Source of the DNA: Halothermothrix orenii H 168
GTDB lineage: Bacteria > Bacillota > Halanaerobiia > Halanaerobiales > Halothermotrichaceae
Assembly: GCF_000020485.1 (NCBI RefSeq)
Contig: NC_011899.1
Coordinates: 1,148,501 to 1,212,500, forward strand
Direction of reading: 5' to 3'
DNA length: 64,000 bases
This document shows, one piece after another, positions 48,362 to 56,957 of the stretch. The translations under genes were made by a program, and so were the position numbers. Under the pieces are notes generated by a model. It made no database searches and was not told the origin of the DNA. It saw nothing but the letters and a program-made list of their open reading frames with translations. Each line of letters starts with the position of its first letter. The stretch's first letter is position 1.

Positions 48362-48416
48362 ATTATATTAGGAAATAAAATAAACTAAAAATTATATAGG
48401 AAATAACATAAACTAA
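48361..48416 (+). repeat. imperfect 28-base tandem repeat
   Basis: The unit AATTATATTAGGAAATAAAA plus TAAACTAA (48361-48388) is repeated as a near copy at 48389-48416 with a one-base deletion and one substitution. It follows the M23 gene stop directly. Confidence 0.7.
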
Positions 48417-48583
48417 GTCTGGAATATAACAATACTTTGTCAGGTTATCTATTATGATATTTTATCTGCTATAATATTTTTTGTTTTTCCTATACTTTAA
48501 CAGGATTATATTTCTTAATTAAGAGAGGGTGAAGAGAGGGTAGAAGGGTAGGTTTTGACAAAAAATTAAAAGTTAATTTTAAA
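48417..48583. other. intergenic region between the M23 gene and the nrd operon end
   Basis: Part of a 308-base gene-free gap. It has a purine-rich run with repeated GAGGGT/GAAGGGT strings near 48520-48552 and a TTGACA at 48555. No reading frame or RNA structure is supported, apart from the tandem repeat and terminator listed separately. Confidence 0.5.
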
Positions 48584-48622
48584 AAACACAGAGGGAACCG
48601 TTGAGTTCCTCTCTGTGTTTAT
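48584..48622 (-). terminator. terminator of the nrd operon (possibly bidirectional)
   Basis: AAACACAGAGGGAAC and GTTCCTCTCTGTGTTT form a long stem with a bulge and a CGTTGA loop. On the minus strand it runs into TTTTTT; on the plus strand the tract is weaker. Confidence 0.88.
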
Positions 48623-48669
48623 ATTTTGTATTTAATTAGAAATAAAATATTAAAGTAAAAAGATTTTAT

Positions 48670-48825
48670 TTATTCTGCAGATGAGATTATATCCCTATCC
48701 AGGATTTTATCATAGGTTAACCTGTCTTTAAATTCTTCTTTTTTTCCCTTGTTCCACTGTGATACCGGGGTTAAAAAACCAACAACCCGGGAATAGACCT
48801 CACATTTCTGTCTCTTTTTTTCCAT
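48670..48825 (-). CDS. separate glycyl-radical domain peptide of anaerobic ribonucleotide reductase
   Basis: A 51-residue protein whose residues 8-40 read CEVYSRVVGFLTPVSQWNKG then KKEEFKDRLTYD. This is the C-terminal glycyl-radical tail normally fused to NrdD (RVxGY-type motif; here RVVGF, with the radical glycine at about residue 16). The nrdD gene upstream stops just before this segment. The peptide has its own AAAAGGAGG site and ATG, begins 14 bases after the nrdG stop, and is followed by the operon terminator. It should dock into NrdD and be activated by NrdG. I know of no such split as the rule, though stand-alone tails may exist in databases. Confidence 0.85.
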   Translation of the reverse strand: MEKKRQKCEVYSRVVGFLTPVSQWNKGKKEEFKDRLTYDKILDRDIISSAE

Positions 48826-48839
48826 TACTATTCCTCCTT

Positions 48840-49535
48840 TTAATTTCTAATTCCCACATTGGATATATAAGGCGATATTTTTGATTTAAAATCCTCAAGT
48901 ACATGAGGTGGAAATCCCTTTTTTGATTTAAAGGCACTATCCAGTGTATTATGTGGTTTAAAGTTCTGGATGAAATAACGACCTGCTCCTTTAATTAATT
49001 CAGCTATTTTTATCAGATCATTTTCTGTATGATAGCCAGGGATTACTGTTGTTCTGAATTCATAGTCTATATTTGAATTAAGCAGAATATTAATACTTTC
49101 TTTTATCTGATTATTATATTTAGAGCTTCCGGCCAGCAACCCATATCTGGAAAAAGGAGCCTTGATATCCATGGCAATATAATCAATTAAATTTTCCTTT
49201 ACCAGTTTGTTTATTAGATCAGGTTTCGTTCCGTTGGTATCAAGCTTTATTTTGAATCCCATTTTTTTTATTTTTCTAATAAAAGGTTCTAACCCAGTCT
49301 GCAGAGTGGGTTCGCCACCGGTTATACAGACACCGTCTATTAATTTTTTTCTTCTCCTGAGAAATTCGAATAATAAATCCAGGGAAATAAAGTCAATATT
49401 TTTGTTGTTGTTTTTAACAAGACCTGAATTATGGCAGTAAGGACACCTTAAATTACAACCATAAGTAAAGACAACAGTTGATATTTTTTCAGGATAATCA
49501 ATAAGGCTTGTTTTCTGTAAACCAGCTATCTTCAT
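48840..49535 (-). CDS. nrdG: anaerobic ribonucleoside-triphosphate reductase activating protein
   Basis: This radical SAM enzyme has the CNLRCPYCHN cluster motif (CxxxCxxC) near residue 29 and an N-terminal KIAGLQKTSLIDYPEKIS typical of NrdG/pflA relatives. It uses S-adenosylmethionine to make the glycyl radical of NrdD. Here the radical glycine is on the next, separate peptide. I start at ATG 49535, which matches the family; a GTG at 49544 overlaps the nrdD stop and is the alternative. Confidence 0.92.
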   Translation of the reverse strand: MKIAGLQKTSLIDYPEKISTVVFTYGCNLRCPYCHNSGLVKNNNKNIDFISLDLLFEFLRRRKKLIDGVCITGGEPTLQTGLEPFIRKIKKMGFKIKLDTNGTKPDLINKLVKENLIDYIAMDIKAPFSRYGLLAGSSKYNNQIKESINILLNSNIDYEFRTTVIPGYHTENDLIKIAELIKGAGRYFIQNFKPHNTLDSAFKSKKGFPPHVLEDFKSKISPYISNVGIRN

Positions 49536-49540
49536 AGACC

Positions 49541-51571
49541 TCACCCGGTTTTCTCTACTTTATATCCAATTTCTGCATCACATTTGGGGCAATATTCATG
49601 CTCTCCTGGTAGATATCCATGGATTGGACATATACTGAAGGTAGGGGTTATTGTATAATAGGGGAGTTTAAAGTTTTCAGCAATTCTTCTGACAAGGAGT
49701 TTAGTACTGGTGGTTGAAGGTAATTTTTCACCTATAAAGCCGTGGAAAACAGTTCCCCCAGTATAACGTGTCTGCAAAGGATCCTGTAATTTCAGGGCTG
49801 TAAAAATATCATCTGTATATCCTACAGGTAAATGTGTAGAATTTGTATAATAAGGATCGGCATTTTCATTACGTACTCTTTCTTCATTTGCTGTAATAAT
49901 ATCACTAAATCTTTCCTTATCAAGCCTGGCAAACCTGTATGAAGTACCTTCGGCAGGAGTAGCTTCCAGATTATAGAGTTGTCCAGTTTCTTCCTGGTAT
50001 TTAACCAGTCTTTCTCTCATCCTGTCCATTATTTCAAGGGCAAATTCTCTTCCTTTCTGACTGCCAATATCTTTGCCTATAAAATTTATGATAGCTTCAT
50101 TCATACCATTAAGACCAATAGTATTAAAGTGGTTTTGCCAGTAGTTGTCAAATCTCTTTTTAATATCCCTGAGATAGAATTTGGAATAGGGGTAAAGACC
50201 GGATTCAGTAAGTTTTTCTAATACTTTTCTTTTGATCTCCAGACTTTTTCTGGCAATATCCATTAGATGAAAGACCCTCTGCATAAATTCTTCTTTATTA
50301 CTGGATAAATAGCCTATCCGTGGCATATTAATGGTGACAACTCCAATTGACCCGGTCATAGGATTAGCACCGAATAGGCCGCCTCCCCGTTTTCTTAATT
50401 CCCGGTTATCAAGTCTGAGGCGGCAGCACATAGAACGGGCGTCTTCCGGGTTCATATCACTATTAATAAAGTTACTGAAATATGGTATTCCGTACTTGGC
50501 AGTCATTTCCCATATAGGTTCAAGAACAGGGTTGTCCCAGTTAAAATCACTGGTAATATTATAAGTTGGAATAGGAAAGGAGAAGACCCTTCCCTTAGCA
50601 TCCCCCTCAAGCATAACTTCGGCAAAAGCACGATTTAACATATCCATTTCTTTCTGGAATTCCCCAAGGGTTTTATCCATGGGTTTCCCCCCTATAATAG
50701 CCGGTTGATCAGCAATGGCTGGAGAGGGTGTTAAATCCATTGTAATATTGGTAAAAGGGGTCTGGAAACCAACCCTGGTGGGGACATTCATATTATAAAT
50801 AAACTCCTGCATGGCCTGTTTAACATCTTTATATGAAAGGTTATCATAATATATGAACGGGGCCAGATAGGTGTCGAAGTTGGCAAAGGCCTGGGCTCCA
50901 GCTGCTTCCCCCTGAAGGGTATAAAAAAAGTTTACTATTTGTCCCAGGGCTGTTCTAAAATGTTTTGGAGGTTTACTTTCTACTTTGGTAGAGACCCCAC
51001 CAAAACCTGTTAGAAGAAGATCCTGCAAATCCCAACCACAACAATAAACGGAAAGATTACTTAAATCATGAATATGTAAATCTCCATTAAGATGATGTTC
51101 TCTAACCTCTTTGGGATAGATTTCCTGTAACCAGTATTGAGCTGTAATTTCCGATGAAATATGGTTATTAAGTCCCTGTAAAGAGAAGCCCATATTACTA
51201 TTCTCATTTACCTTCCAGTCAGATTTATCCAGATATCTATTTATGGTATTAATGGCATCACTGAAGAGCTTTTTAGTATTCCTGAGTTTGGCATGTTGTT
51301 CCCTGTAAAGAATATATGCTTTAGCAGTTTCAGCATAACCCTTTTCTATCAATACTTTTTCAACTAAATCCTGGACCTGTTCTACAGTTGGTACCCCTTC
51401 ATCTTTAAAAAATATATTTAAGTAAGATATAATCTCCCTTGTAATTTCTTCGCCAATTTCTTCTACATCATTCCTCCCTACGGCTTGAGCTGCTTTCATT
51501 ACAGCATTTTTAATTTTTTCATGTTTAAATGGAACCAGACGACCGTCTCGCTTTTTAATCTTACCGACCAT
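49541..51571 (-). CDS. nrdD: anaerobic ribonucleoside-triphosphate reductase, lacking its glycyl-radical tail
   Basis: Class III NrdD reduces ribonucleotides without oxygen. Residues 1-95 are an ATP cone (KRDGRLVPFKHEKIKNAVMK). The barrel includes SVYCCGWDLQDLL and MCCRLRLDNRELRKRGGGLF and TGSIGVVTINMPRIGYL. The protein ends with the zinc-site block SICPIHGYLPGEHEYCPKCD and stops at 676 residues, where the family continues with the RVxGY glycyl-radical segment. That segment is encoded separately after nrdG. Translation starts at ATG 51571 behind AGGAGG. Confidence 0.93.
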   Translation of the reverse strand: MVGKIKKRDGRLVPFKHEKIKNAVMKAAQAVGRNDVEEIGEEITREIISYLNIFFKDEGVPTVEQVQDLVEKVLIEKGYAETAKAYILYREQHAKLRNTKKLFSDAINTINRYLDKSDWKVNENSNMGFSLQGLNNHISSEITAQYWLQEIYPKEVREHHLNGDLHIHDLSNLSVYCCGWDLQDLLLTGFGGVSTKVESKPPKHFRTALGQIVNFFYTLQGEAAGAQAFANFDTYLAPFIYYDNLSYKDVKQAMQEFIYNMNVPTRVGFQTPFTNITMDLTPSPAIADQPAIIGGKPMDKTLGEFQKEMDMLNRAFAEVMLEGDAKGRVFSFPIPTYNITSDFNWDNPVLEPIWEMTAKYGIPYFSNFINSDMNPEDARSMCCRLRLDNRELRKRGGGLFGANPMTGSIGVVTINMPRIGYLSSNKEEFMQRVFHLMDIARKSLEIKRKVLEKLTESGLYPYSKFYLRDIKKRFDNYWQNHFNTIGLNGMNEAIINFIGKDIGSQKGREFALEIMDRMRERLVKYQEETGQLYNLEATPAEGTSYRFARLDKERFSDIITANEERVRNENADPYYTNSTHLPVGYTDDIFTALKLQDPLQTRYTGGTVFHGFIGEKLPSTTSTKLLVRRIAENFKLPYYTITPTFSICPIHGYLPGEHEYCPKCDAEIGYKVEKTG

Positions 51572-51625
51572 TAATAAACCTCCTCTGATATAGAATAACA
51601 GTCTTGAAATAAAATGACAGGGTCA

Positions 51626-51654
51626 ATTGTATCCTATTTTTGTGGTTGTGTCAA
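51626..51654 (-). promoter_or_regulatory. promoter of the nrd operon
   Basis: On the minus strand: TTGACA (51649-51654), 17 bases, TACAAT (51626-51631). The start point would lie about 45 bases before the nrdD ATG. Confidence 0.85.
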
Positions 51655-51672
51655 GGGACTGCATTAATCACC

Positions 51673-51720
51673 TTACAATATATAGTGTGTAAAATAAATT
51701 AAAACCACAATATGTTGTGT
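51673..51720 (-). promoter_or_regulatory. tandem NrdR boxes upstream of nrdD
   Basis: Two 16-base sites, 51673-51688 (TTACAATATATAGTGT) and 51705-51720 (CCACAATATGTTGTGT), each match the NrdR consensus ACACWATATATWGTGT at 14 of 16 positions. They are 32 bases apart, three helical turns, as is usual for NrdR pairs, and lie just upstream of the -35. NrdR represses ribonucleotide reductase genes when dATP is high. Confidence 0.78.
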
Positions 51721-51867
51721 TATATCATTAATTCTCTGGAGAGGCTAAAAATTCCTGCCTGATATTTAAAATAAATATGATTTTTTTAAAATAATTTGTT
51801 ATAATAGTCAAGAAAGTAAGATTATTGTGGAAGGTTAAAATTTATGACCTTTAGAAAGGTGGGGAAT

Positions 51868-52587
51868 ATGAAATTAAAATATATTTTTGGACCGGTTTTA
51901 TCGAGAAGACTGGGAAAATCCCTTGGAATTGATTTAATTCCCTTTAAAACCTGTTCCCTGGACTGTGTTTACTGTGAATGTGGTAAAACAGATAAACTGA
52001 CCCTGGAGAGGAAAGAGTATGTACCGACTGAGGAGGTAATTAATGAACTAAAAAAATATCTGTATAACAGACCGAAGTTAGATTATATTACCTTTTCCGG
52101 TTCTGGAGAGCCGACCCTTCATAAGGGTATCGGAGAAATTATTTCTTTTTTAAAAGATAATTATCCCGAATATAAGGTGGCCCTACTGACCAATAGCACT
52201 CTTTTATACCGTAATCAGGTTATTTCAGAAATTAAAGGGTGTGATTTGATTGTACCTTCATTAGATGCTGTATCAGAAGAGATATTCCAAAAAATAAATA
52301 GACCTGTGTCTGGTTTGAATGCAGAATTAATAGTAAAGGGTTTGATAAACCTCAGGAAAAACTATAACGGTAAAATGTGGCTGGAAATATTCATAATTCC
52401 GGATTTGAATGATAATAAAAAGGAGTTAATGCTATTCAAGGAAGCAATTAATAGAATAAAACCCGATAAGATTCAGTTAAATGTCCTGGACCGACCAGGA
52501 ACAGAAAATTGGGTAAAACGTATACCAGAAGAAAGGCTTATGGAAATAGCTGAATACCTGGGTGATAATGTAGAGGTTATTACTTAA
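51868..52587 (+). CDS. radical SAM protein (UPF0026/YfkA-like, wybutosine-type)
   Basis: KYIFGPVLSRRLGKSLGIDL opens the protein and leads to the cluster motif CSLDCVYCECG (CxxxCxxC, near residue 35). TFSGSGEPTLHKGIGEI near 85 is the glycine-rich SAM-binding part. This N-terminus is typical of a widespread radical SAM group of unknown reaction. ATG 51868 has AAAGGTGGGG upstream and begins at the family start; an in-frame ATG at 51844 adds eight unconserved residues. Confidence 0.82.
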   Translation: MKLKYIFGPVLSRRLGKSLGIDLIPFKTCSLDCVYCECGKTDKLTLERKEYVPTEEVINELKKYLYNRPKLDYITFSGSGEPTLHKGIGEIISFLKDNYPEYKVALLTNSTLLYRNQVISEIKGCDLIVPSLDAVSEEIFQKINRPVSGLNAELIVKGLINLRKNYNGKMWLEIFIIPDLNDNKKELMLFKEAINRIKPDKIQLNVLDRPGTENWVKRIPEERLMEIAEYLGDNVEVIT

Positions 52588-52607
52588 AAAATTTTTTAAT
52601 TTATTGC

Positions 52608-52636
52608 TTGACAACTCAAAATAAAGATGTTAATAT
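52608..52636 (+). promoter_or_regulatory. promoter of the tRNA cluster
   Basis: TTGACA (52608-52613), 17 bases, TAATAT (52631-52636), about 20 bases before the first tRNA. Confidence 0.85.
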
Positions 52637-52657
52637 ATTTAACGTCGTCAACGAGGT

Positions 52658-52733
52658 GGGCCATTAGCTCAGTTGGTAGAGCACCTGACTTTTAATCAGG
52701 TTGTCGGAGGTTCGATTCCTCCATGGCTCACCA
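52658..52733 (+). tRNA. tRNA-Lys (anticodon TTT)
   Basis: A complete 76-base cloverleaf with encoded CCA. The anticodon arm is CCTGA-CTTTTAA-TCAGG, giving TTT. The acceptor GGGCCAT pairs with ATGGCTC (one G-U), and the T arm has GTTCGATTC. First in a three-tRNA operon. Confidence 0.96.
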
Positions 52734-52737
52734 ATAT

Positions 52738-52814
<77 letters not shown>

Positions 52815-52819
52815 TTTAT

Positions 52820-52895
<76 letters not shown>

Positions 52896-52904
52896 GATAT
52901 TATT

Positions 52905-52931
52905 AACCCGGTTAGATACCGGGTTTTTTTT
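52905..52931 (+). terminator. terminator of the tRNA cluster
   Basis: AACCCGG and CCGGGTT pair around TTAGATA and run into eight T. Confidence 0.9.
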
Positions 52932-53122
52932 ATTTATATAAGATTTAATTTCATAAAAATACTTTCATAATAAGAATCTGCAATAATATCTAATAAATAT
53001 TAATTTTTTATACGTTAGTTTTCAATATTTAAGAAACCTTATAATAAACAATAGCTTTACTTTCCAATTTTTTTAAGATAAAATAAAATTAATTACAATT
53101 AGAGAAATGAGAGGAGGTAACA

Positions 53123-53920
53123 ATGAAACTTACATATGTTTTGTGGATTATTTTAATAATCTTATTTATCCTTCCTGTTATAAGAAATAAATTATTGATT
53201 TATCAGCGTATAAAGCTGATAAAAAAACTTGAGAAAGAACGTAATAGCAGGGTTATAACCATGATACACCGCCAGGAAATATTGAGTTTTATCGGAATAC
53301 CCTTTACCAGGTTTATTAATATTGAAGATTCTGAACAGATATTACGGGCTATCAGATCAACACCTGATGAAAAACCCATTGATATTCTATTACATACCCC
53401 TGGAGGGCTGGTCCTGGCAGCAGAGCAAATAGCCATGGCTATAAAGAAACACCCGGCCCCGGTCCGGGTTATTGTTCCCCATTATGCTATGTCAGGGGGA
53501 ACACTGATTGCTCTCGCTGCCGATGAGATTATTATGGATAAAAATGCGGTACTGGGACCAGTCGATCCCCAGATAGGCCAGTATCCAGCCGTTTCAATAC
53601 TTAAAACTGCTTCAACCAAGAACAAAGATGAGCTTGATGACGAAACCCTGATCCTGGCAGATGTAGCCAGTAAAGCAGTCCATCAGCTCCAGAATTTTTT
53701 ATATTTATTACTGGAAGATAGAATGGAAAAAGAAGTTGTTAATCGGGTTGTTAAAAATCTTTCATCAGGAAAGTTTACCCATGATTTCCCCCTCAATTTA
53801 GATGTCCTGGAAGAACTGGGCATTGAAGTTAATACTGAACTTCCCGATGAAATCTATGACCTGATGGAATTATATCCTCAACCAGGCTGGGGACGACCCT
53901 CAGTATATTATGTTAATTAG
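53123..53920 (+). CDS. membrane-anchored SDH-type (DUF114) ClpP-fold serine protease
   Basis: One N-terminal membrane helix (about 4-20) is followed by a ClpP/crotonase-fold protease domain of the SDH_sah family. Visible are IDILLHTPGGLVLAAEQIA (oxyanion glycine turn, about 90), VPHYAMSGGTLIALAADEI (nucleophile serine, about 125), and LGPVDPQIGQYPA. Relatives degrade membrane proteins or act in membrane protein quality control. The length of 265 is normal. The 3' end overlaps the Xer gene on the other strand by four bases. Confidence 0.85.
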   Translation: MKLTYVLWIILIILFILPVIRNKLLIYQRIKLIKKLEKERNSRVITMIHRQEILSFIGIPFTRFINIEDSEQILRAIRSTPDEKPIDILLHTPGGLVLAAEQIAMAIKKHPAPVRVIVPHYAMSGGTLIALAADEIIMDKNAVLGPVDPQIGQYPAVSILKTASTKNKDELDDETLILADVASKAVHQLQNFLYLLLEDRMEKEVVNRVVKNLSSGKFTHDFPLNLDVLEELGIEVNTELPDEIYDLMELYPQPGWGRPSVYYVN

Positions 53921-54849
53921 AAATCCGGAAGTTCCTTTATGGCTTTTTTTCTCTGTTTGACATCGGTATGTGTATATATCTGGGTAGTTGAAATATCGGC
54001 ATGCCCCAGTAAATCCTGCAAAATTTTTAAGTCTTTTGTCTTATGATATAGTAGGGAAGCAAAAGTATGCCTGAGTTTGTGTGGTGTTATTTTATCAGCA
54101 TTTTTTACACCGGCCAGTTTAGCGTATTTTTTAACCATCATCTGAATGGTCCTAACACTTATTCTTTTACCATGTCTGGATAAAAACAGGGCCTTAATAG
54201 CATCTTCATTTTTGGGTTGAATTTCATTACGTTCAGGGAAATAATTTTTAATAGACATAATTACATCAGGATGGAGAGGTACATACCTCTCCTTTTTTCC
54301 TTTTCCATAGAATTTAATTGACTGGTCCTTAAAATCAATATCATCCAGATCAAGTCCAACAAGTTCTGAAACCCGTAAACCTGCATAGAGAAAGAGCTTT
54401 ACTATAGCCAGATCCCTTTTTAAGTTAACCCCTCCGTGCTTTTTTATTGTTTCTATATACTTCTGGGCGTCATTAAGCTTCATATAAATAGGTTCGGCTC
54501 TGACTTCTGTTTTACTGGCTTCAATGGTGGCTGCTGGATTGACTTTTATGTATTCATATTTTACAAGAAATTTAAAAAAGGATCTAATTGAATAGAGTTT
54601 GCGGTTTCTGGTGGTGGGGGCATTGTCATGGACCAAGATAGTATCACCTAAAAATTCAGCTATATGGTATTTATTAATTTTATCTAGAGAAAAGTCATTT
54701 TTAAAGCCCATCTCATTGGTTAGATAAATATAAAAGAGGTTTAAATCCCGTTCATATTCCTTTACAGTTAGAGGGGAATAACCCCTTTCTGTTGCTAAAT
54801 ATTTTTTAAAACTTTTTACTGCATTTAAATATTCAACATTGTTTGCCAT
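53917..54849 (-). CDS. tyrosine recombinase, XerC/XerD type
   Basis: The 310-residue enzyme has an N-terminal SAM-like DNA-binding domain (YSPLTVKEYERDLNLFYIYL) and a catalytic domain with all expected residues: R in YAGLRVSELVGL, HxxR in PHKLRHTFASLL, H in LLGHADISTTQIYTH, and the tyrosine in that same segment. Xer proteins resolve chromosome dimers at dif; related ones integrate mobile DNA. No att repeats or phage genes are near, so a housekeeping role is more likely. CAGGAGG precedes the ATG. Confidence 0.9.
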   Translation of the reverse strand: MANNVEYLNAVKSFKKYLATERGYSPLTVKEYERDLNLFYIYLTNEMGFKNDFSLDKINKYHIAEFLGDTILVHDNAPTTRNRKLYSIRSFFKFLVKYEYIKVNPAATIEASKTEVRAEPIYMKLNDAQKYIETIKKHGGVNLKRDLAIVKLFLYAGLRVSELVGLDLDDIDFKDQSIKFYGKGKKERYVPLHPDVIMSIKNYFPERNEIQPKNEDAIKALFLSRHGKRISVRTIQMMVKKYAKLAGVKNADKITPHKLRHTFASLLYHKTKDLKILQDLLGHADISTTQIYTHTDVKQRKKAIKELPDF

Positions 54850-55047
54850 ATTATTACCTCCTGCGACAAAGTTATCTTTTGCGAAATAACCTGTTTACTA
54901 TATTCAATAAATAATAAAAATATCCTTCTTGAAACTGTATATAATTGAGGGCAAATATTAAACTAACAGGAATAAAATCCCCTCCTGTTTCATAAATAAT
55001 AATACTGCCTGGTTTATATACAATATTTTTAAGGAGGGGATAATAAA

Positions 55048-55584
55048 TTGTATCAAAAAAGAGTTGTCAGTAATAACTATTGCAGGGTAGAATGGAACGG
55101 GGTTATGTTTTATAAAACCCCTGAGCCAATTGAACAATTGATCCAGTCACCGGAGATTTATTTTAGCCAGACAATTTTTTTTAAGGATGATTTACCTAAA
55201 ATAATGGGTAAATTACTTGATTTATTTGGACAGCCTAATGGACGCAAAAGCCATCCCTTAATATCACGGGAATATGATCTTGCCGGTGTTTATAATAATA
55301 ATACATATTATTTTAAAGTTTATGACTGGTGTGCTGACCAGGTAAGAATAAGTTTTGAGCATAGTTTATTACCGGCCGGGGAAGGTTTAACATCATGGAC
55401 CAGAGTTAATAAAAAATATTATATAGCTAAAAAAAACAGGATAGAGAAAATAATTGAGAAAAAATTTGTTGAATTAATTGAAGAACATGGAGATTTATGT
55501 GATTTTAAAGAGAAGTTTAAATATAATGGCATCACCTATGGGGTCAAGAATGGGAAACCGTATTTTAACTATAAAAAAAGCTAA
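55048..55584 (+). CDS. hypothetical protein
   Basis: This 178-residue soluble protein starts at TTG 55048 behind AAGGAGGGG. It has a mid-region YYFKVYDWCADQVRISFEHS and many tyrosines and lysines. I do not recognise a family, and it has no membrane segment or signal. It is a single gene with a shared terminator behind it. Confidence 0.6.
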   Translation: MYQKRVVSNNYCRVEWNGVMFYKTPEPIEQLIQSPEIYFSQTIFFKDDLPKIMGKLLDLFGQPNGRKSHPLISREYDLAGVYNNNTYYFKVYDWCADQVRISFEHSLLPAGEGLTSWTRVNKKYYIAKKNRIEKIIEKKFVELIEEHGDLCDFKEKFKYNGITYGVKNGKPYFNYKKS

Positions 55585-55590
55585 ATATAA

Positions 55591-55626
55591 AAACCCCCCG
55601 CCAGGTGCGGAGGGTTTAATTTTTAT
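55591..55626. terminator. bidirectional terminator between the hypothetical gene and the aminopeptidase gene
   Basis: AAACCCCCCGC and GCGGAGGGTTT pair with one mismatch and a CAGGT loop, with T runs on both strands. Confidence 0.8.
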
Positions 55627-56576
55627 TAGACAAATTGACCATCTTTCATAATAACCTTTCCATCTATTTTCACGGTGGGTTTATTTATAATACCATCCAG
55701 GTGACTATCTACCTGCACATTACCGCCAAAGGTACTGTTATCACCAATGGCAATATGTATAGTTCCCATTACTTTTTCATCTTCAAGAACATTACCGGTA
55801 ATGGTTGCCTTATCATTTGTTCCAATACCGAGTTCAGCAATGTTTCTGGCTTCTTTACCGTGTTTATCCAATAATTTCTTTAGTATTTCAGCTTCATGCC
55901 CACCGCTAATATCTGTGACATATCCATTCTCAACAACAAGCTTAATGGGTTCTTTAAGAATTCCAACCCCGGCCATCGCCCCGTCTACAACGATTACTCC
56001 ATTTGAAGTACCCTCAACGGGTGCAATATAGGCTTCACCGGCAGGTAGGTTTCCAAAGCTGCCTCTTTCCGTATATATACCTGTATCTGGATGACCTTTA
56101 CGACCCTTTATTGACATATTTATTTCAGTACCTGATTTTGTGGTAATTGTAACTTCAGACCCATTATCCAGAATCTTTGAATAGTTGAGGCTACGTTCTT
56201 TGATCATTTCATAATCAGCAGTTAAAGTTCTTTTCATAATGTCTTCAGTGATTCCAGGAAGGGTTGCCCCTCTACAACCGGCTTTATTGGCTTCTTTACG
56301 GGCTTTGGTGTGGGATAAAGACTTTGAAGTTGGGGCAATGAATACATCACAGGATTTCATAAGTTCAGCCACAGGAAGTGGTGGTTCTTCACCGTGGTTT
56401 GACCGTTCAATTATTTCCAAAAAGATAGCCTCTGAACCTATTTTCTTTGCTTCCTCCCAGATGGTTCTCGATATTTTACGGGAGGGTTTATCGGCAATTA
56501 CTACAACCTTTTCATCCTTTTTTACCTGTAAACAATCTTTTACTATAATTCGTGCAGCATCAATTAATGAGGCCAT
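55626..56576 (-). CDS. M29-like (leucyl-type) aminopeptidase
   Basis: The 316-residue protein resembles the group of short M29-like metallo-aminopeptidases: KKDEKVVVIADKPSRKISRT at the start, GTEINMSIKGRKGHPDTGIY near 150, LPAGEAYIAPVEGTSNGVIV near 180, and the metal-binding ends IAELGIGTNDKATITGNVLEDEK and HIAIGDNSTFGG (each given in pieces in the sequence). It would trim N-terminal residues from peptides in the cytoplasm. As the last gene behind an oligopeptide transporter, it may digest imported peptides. Confidence 0.82.
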   Translation of the reverse strand: MASLIDAARIIVKDCLQVKKDEKVVVIADKPSRKISRTIWEEAKKIGSEAIFLEIIERSNHGEEPPLPVAELMKSCDVFIAPTSKSLSHTKARKEANKAGCRGATLPGITEDIMKRTLTADYEMIKERSLNYSKILDNGSEVTITTKSGTEINMSIKGRKGHPDTGIYTERGSFGNLPAGEAYIAPVEGTSNGVIVVDGAMAGVGILKEPIKLVVENGYVTDISGGHEAEILKKLLDKHGKEARNIAELGIGTNDKATITGNVLEDEKVMGTIHIAIGDNSTFGGNVQVDSHLDGIINKPTVKIDGKVIMKDGQFV

Positions 56577-56577
56577 A

Positions 56578-56949
56578 TTATCCCTCCTTTTTTTGTGTTA
56601 ATAATTCATAAGAAATTACTTTACCCCTTGAATGAATTTTAAGCAAACCCCTTTCTACCATTTCATCTAAAATACTATTGGCCAGTTCTTCAGGGTTTTC
56701 AACCTTTATAGACAGATTAGATAAAAAGCCACCTTTTAGTTCAAGACCATCAAGGGAATTTATAATATCTTTAAATTCAATCCTGTTTTTACCTTCAAGT
56801 AAATTCATGACTTTATTCCAGACCATTTTTTTGAACTTTAATTGTAAAACCTGAGGTTTGCGCTGGGCTTTAATAAACCCCCAGGCATAAAGGATAATAA
56901 ATGCCATGGCAAAAAGGACAATACCTATGATTATATCCAATGAAACCAC
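56578..56949 (-). CDS. small membrane-anchored hypothetical protein
   Basis: The 123-residue product has one N-terminal membrane segment (IIIGIVLFAMAFIILYAWGF, about 6-25) and a cytoplasmic domain with winged-helix-like order (NSILDEMVERGLLKIHSRGKVISYEL). I do not recognise a family. It lies between the PqqD-like gene (8-base gap) and the aminopeptidase (1-base gap), so it is surely co-transcribed. The start is GTG 56949; an in-frame TTG at 56940 is another possibility. Confidence 0.6.
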   Translation of the reverse strand: MVSLDIIIGIVLFAMAFIILYAWGFIKAQRKPQVLQLKFKKMVWNKVMNLLEGKNRIEFKDIINSLDGLELKGGFLSNLSIKVENPEELANSILDEMVERGLLKIHSRGKVISYELLTQKKEG

Positions 56950-56957
56950 ATCCTATA

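Noticed and set aside
53917-54849. The Xer recombinase considered as the integrase of a mobile element
   Set aside because: No att-like direct repeats, phage genes or change in base composition are seen next to it or the tRNAs; the motifs fit housekeeping Xer.
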